Below are positions 8,578-16,240 of a stretch of DNA of 64,000 nucleotides, in pieces (the stretch's first letter is position 1; every line of letters starts with the position of its first letter). A model generated the notes under the pieces. It searched no databases. It was not told the origin of the DNA and saw only the letters and a list, made by a program, of their open reading frames with translations. Source of the stretch: Actinoplanes subtropicus (GTDB lineage: Bacteria; Actinomycetota; Actinomycetes; Mycobacteriales; Micromonosporaceae); NCBI RefSeq assembly GCF_000721705.1, contig NZ_JOJL01000007.1:124001-188000 (forward strand), read 5' to 3'. Made by a program: the position numbers and the translations under genes.

Positions 8578-10338
8578 GTGCCCCTACGGCGGATCCTGCG
8601 ACATACCCCCTGGCCGGTACGGCGCCGCCTGATGGCCGGCGTACAGCACAAACTGCTGCCCTATCTGCCGGCCGAGCGCCGGTTGGCGACGGCCCGGCGG
8701 CTCGTTCCGCTGGCCGACGGGGCCGGCGCGGCCGGACGCCGGGGCCGGACCGCGGTCCGGGTGACGACGAGAGCAACCCCGACGGGCGTCCGCCGGGAGA
8801 ACCTCGACCGCGTCGTCACCGCCCTGGAGACCGCCGGCATCGAGTGGTTCCGGGTTCCCGTCGACTCCCTCACCGGCTCGGCCGTCGCCGTACGGGAAGA
8901 GGATCGGAACCGGGTGATCGGCCTGCTCGAAACGCTCGGCGCGAGCGACGCCGGCCTGCTGGAAGTGGTCCGGCCGGCCGGCCGGTCCGGCCGCCGGGCC
9001 CGCTGGAAGGCCGACGTGCTGCGGCTGAGCCGCCCGGTGACCGACCCGGGCCGCACCCTCGTCTTCGGACCCGAGTACGGCTGCGAGATCGAGTTCTGGC
9101 GGACCGTGAACGGCAACCTGGCCGGGCCGCGCAGCAACCCGGTCGCCGACGTGGTGCCGGCCGGCGAGCCGATCGTGGACGCGCCCGAGTCGGTCTTCGG
9201 CTCGTTCAGCTCCACGGCTGACCCGGCCTCCTACCGGACCCGCGAGATCTTCACGATGGTCAGCCCGGATCGGGTCGCGTTCCCGATCGACGTGGTCTAC
9301 ACCTGGGTGGACGGCGGCGATCCGGCCTGGCGCGAGCGCAAGGCCGCGGCGCTGCGCGAGAACGGCTGGGTCGCCGAGGTCAGCGAGCAGGCCGCCAACG
9401 ACTCGCGGTTCGCCTCCCGGGACGAGCTGCGCTACTCGCTGCGCGCGCTGCACGCGTTCGCCCCCTGGGTGCGGCACATCTTCCTGGTCACCGCCGACCA
9501 GGTGCCGGCCTGGCTGGACACCACCCGGCCGGACCTGACCGTGGTGAGCCACCGGGAGATCTTCGGGGACACCGGGCGGCTGCCGACCTTCAACTCGCAG
9601 GCCATCGAGTCGCGGCTGCACCGGATCCCGGGGCTGTCCGAGCACTTCCTCTACCTCAACGACGACGTCTTCCTGGCCCGGCCGGTGCCGCCCGAGATGT
9701 TCTTCACGCCGGGCGGGCTGACCCGGTTCTTCCCCTCCGGCGCGCTGGTCGACTCGGCGCCCCGGCAGCCCACCGACCCGCCGGCGAACTCGGCCGGCAA
9801 GAACAACCGGCGGCTGATCCAGCAGGCGTTCGGCCGGGTGCTGACCCGCAAGATGAAGCACACCCCGCACCCGTCGCGGCGCAGCGTGCTGGCCGAGATC
9901 GAGCTGCGCTTCGCCGAGCACGTGGCGGCGACGGCGAGTCACCAGTTCCGGCATCCCGACGACATCTCGCTGCTCTCCTCGCTGCAGCAGTACTACGCCT
10001 ACCTGACCGGCCGGGCGGCGCCCGGGGACATCCGGTACATGTACACCGACCTGGCCGACCCGGCGACGCCGATCCGGCTGGCGCGGGTGCTGCACGACCG
10101 GCAGATGGACGCGTTCTGCCTGAACGACACCGACTCGTCGGCCGAGGCGGCGCGGGAGCAGGCGGCGTTGCTGGCCGAGTTCCTGCCCGCCTTCCTGCCG
10201 TTCCCGTCCCCGTACGAGCTGAGCACGCCCCGGCCGGCGACGGCCGCCATCGAGCCGCCCCGGCCGCCCGTCGTGGGCCGGCAGAGCCCCCACCGCTCGG
10301 CCCAGGTGCACCCGGACATCCCGCTGCCGCACGCCTGA
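8578..10338 (+). CDS. Stealth family sugar phosphotransferase
   Basis: Stealth proteins transfer sugar-1-phosphate units from nucleotide sugars, building phosphodiester-linked surface glycans and capsules. All four conserved regions are visible. CR1 is FPIDVVYTWVDGGDP (near residue 238). CR2 runs from RDELRYSLRALHAFAPWVRH to LSEHFLYLNDDVFLARP. CR3 lies around SRRSVLAEIELRFAEHV with ASHQFRHPDDIS, and CR4 is VLHDRQMDAFCLNDTDS. The GTG at 8578-8580 is preceded by GGAAGGA; a farther upstream start is open but would be Arg/Pro-rich and unsupported. The 586 residues fit a two-domain actinobacterial member. It lies 30 nt upstream of the sugar dehydrogenase gene, so the two are probably cotranscribed. 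Confidence 0.9.
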   Translation: MPLRRILRHTPWPVRRRLMAGVQHKLLPYLPAERRLATARRLVPLADGAGAAGRRGRTAVRVTTRATPTGVRRENLDRVVTALETAGIEWFRVPVDSLTGSAVAVREEDRNRVIGLLETLGASDAGLLEVVRPAGRSGRRARWKADVLRLSRPVTDPGRTLVFGPEYGCEIEFWRTVNGNLAGPRSNPVADVVPAGEPIVDAPESVFGSFSSTADPASYRTREIFTMVSPDRVAFPIDVVYTWVDGGDPAWRERKAAALRENGWVAEVSEQAANDSRFASRDELRYSLRALHAFAPWVRHIFLVTADQVPAWLDTTRPDLTVVSHREIFGDTGRLPTFNSQAIESRLHRIPGLSEHFLYLNDDVFLARPVPPEMFFTPGGLTRFFPSGALVDSAPRQPTDPPANSAGKNNRRLIQQAFGRVLTRKMKHTPHPSRRSVLAEIELRFAEHVAATASHQFRHPDDISLLSSLQQYYAYLTGRAAPGDIRYMYTDLADPATPIRLARVLHDRQMDAFCLNDTDSSAEAAREQAALLAEFLPAFLPFPSPYELSTPRPATAAIEPPRPPVVGRQSPHRSAQVHPDIPLPHA

Positions 10339-10368
10339 CGCAGCTCGTACCTTTCGAGAGGATTTTTC

Positions 10369-11631
10369 GTGACTTTTGATGTTGCAGTGCTCGGGCTCGG
10401 GTATGTCGGGCTGCCGCTCGCCCAGCAGGCCACCCGGGTCGGCATGCGGGTGCTCGGCTTCGACGTCAACGCCAAGGTGGTCGCCTCGCTGGCGGCCGGC
10501 CGCTCGCACGTGGACGACCTCAGCGACGCCGACGTCGCCGAGATGCTGGCCGGCGGCTTCCGTACCTCCACCGACGAGTCGCAGATCGCGGAGGCCGGCA
10601 CCGCGGTCATCTGCGTACCCACCCCGCTCGCCGAGGGCGACGGCCCGGACCTGCGCGCGGTGGTCGGCGCCACCGAGGCGATCGGCCGCAACCTGCGCCC
10701 CGGCATGCTGGTCGTGCTGGAGTCCACGACCTACCCGGGCACCACCGACGAGGTGGTCCGGCCGCTGCTCGAGAAGCTCTCCGGGCTGACCGCCGGCATC
10801 GACTTCCACCTGGCCTTCTCCCCCGAGCGGATCGACCCGGGCAACGAACGCTTCGGCGCCCGCAACACGCCCAAGGTGGTCGGCGGCTACACCCGGGACT
10901 GCGCCGACCGGGTGGCCGCCTTCTACGGCCGGTTCGTCGACACCGTGGTGCGTACCAAGGGCACCCGCGAGGCGGAGACCGCGAAGCTGCTCGAGAACAC
11001 CTACCGGCACGTCAACATCGCGCTGGTCAACGAGATGGCCCGGTTCTGCCACGAGCTCGACATCGACCTGTGGGACGTGATCCACGCCGCCTCGACCAAG
11101 CCGTTCGGCTTCCAGGCCTTCTATCCGGGGCCGGGCGTGGGCGGCCACTGCATCCCGATCGACCCGAACTACCTTTCGCACAACGTACGCAGCAAGCTCG
11201 GCTACCCGTTCCGCTTCGTCGAGCTGGCCCAGGAGATCAACGCGACCATGCCCGGCTACGTGGCCCGCCGCGCGCAGAACCTGCTGAACGCCGACGGCCA
11301 GGCGGTCCACGGCGCCACCATCCTGCTGCTGGGCGTCACCTACAAGGCCAACATCGCCGACCAGCGCGAATCCCCCGCGACCCCGCTCGCCCGGCAGTTG
11401 GCCCAGCTCGGCGCGACCGTCCTCTACCACGACCCGCACGTTCCATCGTGGACGGTCGGCGACGTGGAGGTGACCCGCACCGACGACCTCGAGGGCGCGG
11501 CGGCCGCCGCCGACCTGGTGATCCTGGTCCAGCAGCACCGCGAATACGACGCCGACCACCTGGCCCGCGTCGCGAAACGCTTCTTCGACACCCGCGGCGT
11601 CACCACCGTCCGCGAAGCACATCGCCTATAA
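10369..11631 (+). CDS. UDP-glucose/UDP-HexNAc 6-dehydrogenase (WecC/WbpA-like)
   Basis: NAD-dependent oxidation of a UDP-hexose or UDP-N-acetylhexosamine to the uronic acid, supplying charged sugar for surface polysaccharide. The 420 residues carry the Rossmann motif LGLGYVGLPLA (residues 8-18), VPTPLAEGDGPDL, ESTTYPGTT and FSPERIDPGN. The catalytic Cys261 lies in GPGVGGHCIPIDP, followed by LGVTYKANIADQRESPA. The pattern of motifs fits the WecC/WbpA (HexNAc) branch slightly better than plain UDP-glucose dehydrogenase, but the substrate is an inference. The GTG start (10369-10371) follows GAGAGGA. It ends in TAA, directly followed by a dispersed repeat. Confidence 0.88.
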   Translation: MTFDVAVLGLGYVGLPLAQQATRVGMRVLGFDVNAKVVASLAAGRSHVDDLSDADVAEMLAGGFRTSTDESQIAEAGTAVICVPTPLAEGDGPDLRAVVGATEAIGRNLRPGMLVVLESTTYPGTTDEVVRPLLEKLSGLTAGIDFHLAFSPERIDPGNERFGARNTPKVVGGYTRDCADRVAAFYGRFVDTVVRTKGTREAETAKLLENTYRHVNIALVNEMARFCHELDIDLWDVIHAASTKPFGFQAFYPGPGVGGHCIPIDPNYLSHNVRSKLGYPFRFVELAQEINATMPGYVARRAQNLLNADGQAVHGATILLLGVTYKANIADQRESPATPLARQLAQLGATVLYHDPHVPSWTVGDVEVTRTDDLEGAAAAADLVILVQQHREYDADHLARVAKRFFDTRGVTTVREAHRL

Positions 11632-11792
11632 AAATCAAATTCCAGCTACCGTACGCGTCAGCCAGGCCCCGCCTGTTCCAGGCGGCCTGGCTGCCGTCCC
11701 GGCCCCGTGCCGCCACCATCCGGGCTGTGCTGCAACTCGGGCAGGCCGGCCCAGGCGTCGGCCCACTTTCTCTGCCGCCGCTCACGGTTGCG
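11631..11792 (+). repeat. 160-bp dispersed repeat, copy 1 (between convergent genes)
   Basis: This fills the whole gap between the dehydrogenase stop (11629-11631) and the GtrA stop (11782-11784). By eye it is about 85% identical to the reverse complement of 51215-51375. The identity includes a perfect 26-base block at 11730-11755 and the opening AAATCAAATTCC and GCTACCGTACG. Within it, bases 11661-11694 form a strong hairpin (AGCCAGGC.CCGCCTG against CAGGCGG.CCTGGCT), which could serve as a bidirectional terminator here. Confidence 0.75.
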
Positions 11793-12159
11793 GGCGGAAC
11801 GTCCAACGGGAGTTGAGCCTGTAGTTCAGCACTGGGATGGCGACCAGGGCGACCGCCTGAACGATCGGGTAAGGGGTGTGCATTGCCTCGGTGCCAACCC
11901 AGAGCACAACCGTGTTGAGGGCGAAAGCGGCGGCCGTCACGGTCAGAAAGCGCGAACCCGCGACGGCGTGACCGGTGGTCGAGCGGAACACCCAGGCGTG
12001 CTGCAGCACGTACGAGACGAGGATGCTCGCCAGGAAGCCGGTGGTGGACGCCGCGACCGGGCGGACGCGCAGGCCCTCGGCCAGCGCCAGGCCGACGCCG
12101 AAGTGGGTGAGGGCGCTGGCGCCGCCGCTGACGGCGTAGCGGAGCAGGCGAGCGATCAT
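11782..12159 (-). CDS. GtrA family membrane protein
   Basis: GtrA-like proteins are small four-helix membrane proteins implicated in moving polyprenyl-phosphate-linked sugars across the cytoplasmic membrane. The 125 residues show the family opening RLLRYAVSGGASALTHFGVG, then ILVSYVLQHAWVFRS and the closing VLNYRLNSRWTFRP. Four hydrophobic segments are evident. The ATG (12157-12159) overlaps the stop of the preceding membrane-protein gene by 4 bases (ATGA), so translation is probably coupled. With the GtrB-like transferase at 13670-14674 it forms the usual GtrA/GtrB pair, and the third partner may be one of the polytopic proteins of this operon. Confidence 0.88.
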   Translation of the reverse strand: MIARLLRYAVSGGASALTHFGVGLALAEGLRVRPVAASTTGFLASILVSYVLQHAWVFRSTTGHAVAGSRFLTVTAAAFALNTVVLWVGTEAMHTPYPIVQAVALVAIPVLNYRLNSRWTFRPQP

Positions 12160-13673
12160 CGGCAGAACGGCCTCCCGTACATCTGCTCGGTCGCCATCGA
12201 CGCGGTGACCGCCATCCGTTCCCCGGAGCTGTGCGTGCCGGGCAGTTCGCCGGACGCGAAGCGGGAGTACGGCGCCTCGCGGAACAGCGCACCGAACTCG
12301 CCGAGCAGCGCGCACCGCCGGGTGTTGCCGGAGGGCCGCGGGTCGAACTGGGCGACCTCGGCGGCGATCGCGCCGGTCAGCACCGCGTACGGCAACCGGT
12401 CCGCGCCCACGGCGTACGCCTGATTGGCGGTGGTTGTCCCCGCGCCGAGCAGGACCGCCACGACCAGCGCGACCCGAGTCACCAGCGCCCGCCCGGCGAG
12501 CCCGAGCAGACCGGCGAGCAGCAGCGCGCCGCCGGCCGCGGTGAGACCACTGTCCCGCCAGCCCAGCCCCCACCGCCCGGCCTCGGCCAGTTCCTGCGTC
12601 TGCTCGTTGATCGAGCCGAGCACCGCGCCGAGCAGCAGCACCGACCCCCCGGCCGCGGCCAGCCGGACCGCCCGCGGCCGGCCGAGACCGGGCAGCCGCG
12701 GCAACTCGGCGAACACCCGGGCGGCGAGCAGCGCGAGCACCACCGCCGCCACCCCGAACACGACCTTGCTGACCGGCCCGGCGTCGCGCATCGCCTCGCC
12801 CCACTGCAGCGGGGGCAGCCACGCGGTGAGCCGGTTGGCCAGCGCGCCGCCGACGCCGGGCCCGAGCACCAGATCGGAGTTGCCGTAGCAGCCGCCGTCC
12901 CGGCAGGCGTGGTACAGCACGACGCGGACCGGCCCGAAGACCGGCAGGAAACCGGCCCAGAGCAGCAGCGCGGGCCGCAGCCGGGCCGGGCCGCCGCGGG
13001 CCAGCACCGCCGCCGTGGCGAGCGGCGGCGCGAACGCTGCCACCTCGTTGAAGACGGCCAGCGTTGCGCCGGCGAGCACCACGAGAGCGGCCCGGCGCGG
13101 GCCGCGGCAGACCCAGGCGGCGACCAGGAGCACCAGCGCCGCGGAGAGGAAGTACAGCCCGCCGAAGAGGACCGTGGTGCTCAGCCGGCCGGCCGCGCAC
13201 AGTCCGGCCGCGAAGGCGAACGGCAGCAGGGCGATCGGGCGGGCCGGCGGCTCGGCGAACATCTGCCCGGGGGCGGTCACCGCCTCGGCGAAGACCACCG
13301 CGGCCGCGCACAGCACCGCGGCGGCCAGCGCCGAGACCAGCCGCAGGCCGACCTGCACCGGGAGGTGGGTTACCTCCGCGACGACGTACGCGGCGGTGTC
13401 CACCGACCACTCGAGCATGCGGCCCAGCGGGCGGAAGTTGCCGAAGCCCACGTACATCGGCACCGAGCGGAGATTGTCGGTGACCAGCCGCCAGGGCTGC
13501 CGCTGCCCGATCGAGCCGTGCCAGTACACGTTGTACCGGTGGTCGGCGTCGGCCACGAGGTAGAGCAGCGGCGCGGTCACCGTCAGCGGCAGCACCAGGC
13601 AATGAAGGAAGATCCGCCGCCATCCTCCGGCGGCCAGCACCGCCACGCCCGGTTTGTCCAGGACCGCGGTCAC
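12156..13673 (-). CDS. Polytopic membrane protein, paralog 1 of a three-member local family
   Basis: A 505-residue protein with about ten or more hydrophobic segments. It shares a clear motif series with the products at 14671-16185 and 23167-24705: DADHRYNVYWHG after the first helix, GNFRPLGRMLEWSVD, VLFGGLYF, FNE, GFLPVFGPVR, CRDGGCYGNSD, WLPPLQW, GWRDSGLT, RRCALL and a terminal GRPFC. The layout (long helical protein with a large loop after helix 1) resembles GT-C glycosyltransferases, but no catalytic motif is certain. The neighbours are GtrA and a GtrB-like enzyme, so a role as the operon-specific glycosyltransferase is plausible. The GTG start overlaps the upstream stop (GTGA). Function is not known to me. 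Confidence 0.75.
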   Translation of the reverse strand: MTAVLDKPGVAVLAAGGWRRIFLHCLVLPLTVTAPLLYLVADADHRYNVYWHGSIGQRQPWRLVTDNLRSVPMYVGFGNFRPLGRMLEWSVDTAAYVVAEVTHLPVQVGLRLVSALAAAVLCAAAVVFAEAVTAPGQMFAEPPARPIALLPFAFAAGLCAAGRLSTTVLFGGLYFLSAALVLLVAAWVCRGPRRAALVVLAGATLAVFNEVAAFAPPLATAAVLARGGPARLRPALLLWAGFLPVFGPVRVVLYHACRDGGCYGNSDLVLGPGVGGALANRLTAWLPPLQWGEAMRDAGPVSKVVFGVAAVVLALLAARVFAELPRLPGLGRPRAVRLAAAGGSVLLLGAVLGSINEQTQELAEAGRWGLGWRDSGLTAAGGALLLAGLLGLAGRALVTRVALVVAVLLGAGTTTANQAYAVGADRLPYAVLTGAIAAEVAQFDPRPSGNTRRCALLGEFGALFREAPYSRFASGELPGTHSSGERMAVTASMATEQMYGRPFCR

Positions 13674-14674
13674 TTGCGGTCCGCCACCAGCTGTTCGGGA
13701 ACTTCAGCCGTTTCTTCCGGGGTTTTCCGCCGCGGGTCGGCACCGCCCATCGACCGGGGCGACTTCTCCTGCACCAGGTAGCGCGGCCGGCCGCGGACCT
13801 CCTCGTGGATGCGCGCCAGGTACTCGCCGATCACGCCCAGCCCGAGCAGCACGAACGTGCCCATCACCAGCAGCACCAGAATCACGGTCGGGAAGCCGGC
13901 CAGCGCCCCGCCGCGCACCCAGCGGATCAGCGTCTGCGCGCCGAGCACCACCGAGAACCCGGCGAAGGCCAGCCCGACCAGGGTCACCAGGTGCAGCGGC
14001 GCCGAGGTGAACGAGGTCAGCCCGTTGACCGCGAGCCGGAACAGCGCGCGGAACGTCCACCGGGACGCGCCGCCCTCCCGGTGGTCGATGTCCACCTCGA
14101 TGGTCGTACGCCGGAAGCCGATCCAACTGGACGTGCCCCGGAAGAACGACGAGTGCTCCGGCAGCCGCAGCAACGCCTCCAGGGCCGGGCGGCTGAGCAG
14201 CCGGAAGTCGGTGGCGTTGACCAGATCCACCTGGGTCAGCCGGGTGAACGCCCGGTTGAACAGCCGGCCGCCGACCCGGCCGATCAGCCCCTGCCCGGTC
14301 CGGTTGCGCTTGACCGCCTCGACCACGTGCGCGCCGTCCCGCCAGCGCTGCACCATGGCCGGGATGGCCGACGGCGGGTGCTGCAGGTCGGAGTCGATGA
14401 CCACGACGGCGTCGCCGGCCGCGTGCTCCAGCCCGGCGAGCACGGCCGGCTCCTTGCCGAAGTTGCGGGACAGCTGGACGCCGCGGACCCGGTCGTCGGC
14501 GAGCGCGTGCCGGACGATGCGGTCCCACGAGTCGTCGGCCGAGCCGTCGTCGACCAGCACCAGCTCGTACCGCAGCCCGGCGTCGCCGAGCACCTGGCCG
14601 AGCCGGCGCACGAAGCGGTCGACGCCCGGGCCCTCGTTGTAGATCGGCGCGACCACCGACACCAGCGCGCTCAT
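13670..14674 (-). CDS. Polyprenyl-phosphate glycosyltransferase (GtrB/DPM1-like, GT2)
   Basis: A cytoplasmic-facing GT2 enzyme that makes polyprenyl-phosphate sugar from a nucleotide sugar. Of 334 residues, the GT-A domain (about 1-230) shows SVVAPIYNEGPGVDRF, LVDDGSADDSW, SRNFGKEPAVLAGL and the DxD-like VVIDSDLQHPP. NATDFRLLSRPALEALLRL is also characteristic. Two C-terminal helices follow (HLVTLVGLAFAGFSVVLGAQ and VILVLLVMGTFVLLGLGVIG). The ATG overlaps the previous gene's stop and its own stop overlaps the next start, so four genes (14671-16185, this one, 12156-13673, 11782-12159) form one tightly coupled operon. Its product is presumably the lipid-linked sugar used by this island. Confidence 0.9.
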   Translation of the reverse strand: MSALVSVVAPIYNEGPGVDRFVRRLGQVLGDAGLRYELVLVDDGSADDSWDRIVRHALADDRVRGVQLSRNFGKEPAVLAGLEHAAGDAVVVIDSDLQHPPSAIPAMVQRWRDGAHVVEAVKRNRTGQGLIGRVGGRLFNRAFTRLTQVDLVNATDFRLLSRPALEALLRLPEHSSFFRGTSSWIGFRRTTIEVDIDHREGGASRWTFRALFRLAVNGLTSFTSAPLHLVTLVGLAFAGFSVVLGAQTLIRWVRGGALAGFPTVILVLLVMGTFVLLGLGVIGEYLARIHEEVRGRPRYLVQEKSPRSMGGADPRRKTPEETAEVPEQLVADRK

Positions 14675-16185
14675 CGCGGCGCCCGGCTGCAGAAGCGGCG
14701 GCCGGCGAGCTGCCGGGTGGCCCGGTCGAGACTCATGTCAAAACGCTCCCCGTCGCGAGAGTCCACAGTCAGAAAGGCGTCGCGCAGCGCGCAGCGGCGG
14801 GCGTCGCCGGCCGGCGTCCGGTCGAAGCCGGCCACCTCCTGCGCGATCCGGTCGTAGAGGTACGGGAACCGCCCGCCCCCGGAGGCGTCCCGGAAGTCCT
14901 TGTTCGCCGCCGCCGAGATGGTCCCGGCCACCACGAGCAGCGCCAGCAGCACCAGCACGAACCGCCGCCACAGCGCGAGCACCAGCACGCTCCCGGCGAC
15001 CGTGGTGAGCCCGCTCTCCCGCCAGCCGCTGCCGACCGGCAGATCCTGGCCTTCGGCGCCGAGCGCGGCGAGCGTGCCGGCCAGCACCAGCAACGCGATC
15101 GCGACGCCGACCAGCGCGCCGCTCTGCCGGCCGTCGAGAACGGGCAGCGCCCACAGCCCGCGCAGCGCCCGCCAGCCGAGCACCGCCAGCGCGACGAAGG
15201 CCAGCACCGGGACCGCCGCCGCCAGACGCGGGAACTCGCCGCCGGTGGCCCGCTGCCACATCAGCGGCGGCAGCCAGGAGACCAGCCGGCCGGGCAGGGC
15301 GGCGGCCGCTCCCCGGTACGCGATATCCGAGCCCACGTAGCACCCGCCGCTCGCGCACCGCTGGCGGATGAGCAGCCGGACCGGCACGAAGACCGGCAGG
15401 AACCCGATCCAGAGCAGGCCCGCGAACCGGACCGACGCGCCGCGCAGCACCCGGCGCCAGTCGAACCCGAGCACCACCCGGCCGTGCAGCAGCACCGCCA
15501 CGGTGGCCAGCGGCACGGCCAGGTAGGCGAGCTCGTTGAACGCGGCCAGCCCGGCCCCCACCAGGACGATGAGCAACCCGGCCCGCCGCGCCCGGCAGGC
15601 CCAGGCCGCGACGCCGAGCACGAGCGCGCTGGTGGTCAGGTAGAGCCCGCCGAACAGCACGGTCGTGCCGAGCCGGCCGGCCGCCACCAGCCCGGCCGCG
15701 ACCGCGAACGGCAGCAGCGCCGCGGCCGCCGACGGCGACCCGGCGAAGAGCCGGCGACGCCGCGCGGTGACCGCCTCGACGAAGACGACGGCGGCGACGG
15801 TCAGCAGGACCGCGGCCAGGAACGAGATGACCCGCAGCCCGATCGGGGCCGGCACGCCGAAGAGCGCGGTCAGGGCGAACGCGGCCACGTCCAGCGACCA
15901 CTCCAGCACCCGGCCCAGCGGACGGAAATTGCCCGCGTCCAGATACCGCGGGACGGTGGTCACCGCCGCCTCGAACAACCGCCATGGGCGCGTCGCGTAC
16001 AGCCCGCCGTTGTTGTAGATGTTGAACCGGTGGTCGGCCGACAGAGTCAGCGTGACCAGCGGCGAAAGCACCACCAGCGGGGCCAGCAGGCACCGCCGCA
16101 GAAGCGCCCGCCACGGGCGGCCCGCGGCCGGGACGACAGCCGCCGGGCCGGCCTGACGCGGCACTTCTAGGATCTCGGCGGTCAC
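14671..16185 (-). CDS. Polytopic membrane protein, paralog 2 of a three-member local family
   Basis: About 504 residues from the GTG at 16183-16185 (VTAEILEVPRQAG); an in-frame upstream start exists but would overlap the divergent gene. Motifs in paralog order: LSADHRFNIYNNGG, GNFRPLGRVLEWSLDV, VLFGGLYLTTSALVLG, AFNELAYLAVPLATVAVL, GFLPVFVPVR, CASGGCYVGSD, WLPPLMW, GWRESGLT, ANKDFRDASGG, RRCALRDAF and RRFC. Four Cys residues are shared with both paralogs: a C-x4-C pair and two near the C-terminus. They probably lie on the outer face as disulfides. It is the first gene of the gtrB-gtrA operon. The 55-bp gap to the divergent acyltransferase gene must hold both promoters. Confidence 0.72.
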   Translation of the reverse strand: MTAEILEVPRQAGPAAVVPAAGRPWRALLRRCLLAPLVVLSPLVTLTLSADHRFNIYNNGGLYATRPWRLFEAAVTTVPRYLDAGNFRPLGRVLEWSLDVAAFALTALFGVPAPIGLRVISFLAAVLLTVAAVVFVEAVTARRRRLFAGSPSAAAALLPFAVAAGLVAAGRLGTTVLFGGLYLTTSALVLGVAAWACRARRAGLLIVLVGAGLAAFNELAYLAVPLATVAVLLHGRVVLGFDWRRVLRGASVRFAGLLWIGFLPVFVPVRLLIRQRCASGGCYVGSDIAYRGAAAALPGRLVSWLPPLMWQRATGGEFPRLAAAVPVLAFVALAVLGWRALRGLWALPVLDGRQSGALVGVAIALLVLAGTLAALGAEGQDLPVGSGWRESGLTTVAGSVLVLALWRRFVLVLLALLVVAGTISAAANKDFRDASGGGRFPYLYDRIAQEVAGFDRTPAGDARRCALRDAFLTVDSRDGERFDMSLDRATRQLAGRRFCSRAPR

Positions 16186-16240
16186 GAAAAAGCAACGACC
16201 GCACCGAGTCGAAAGTTGCGAAACGGGCGTTGGGTGGACC

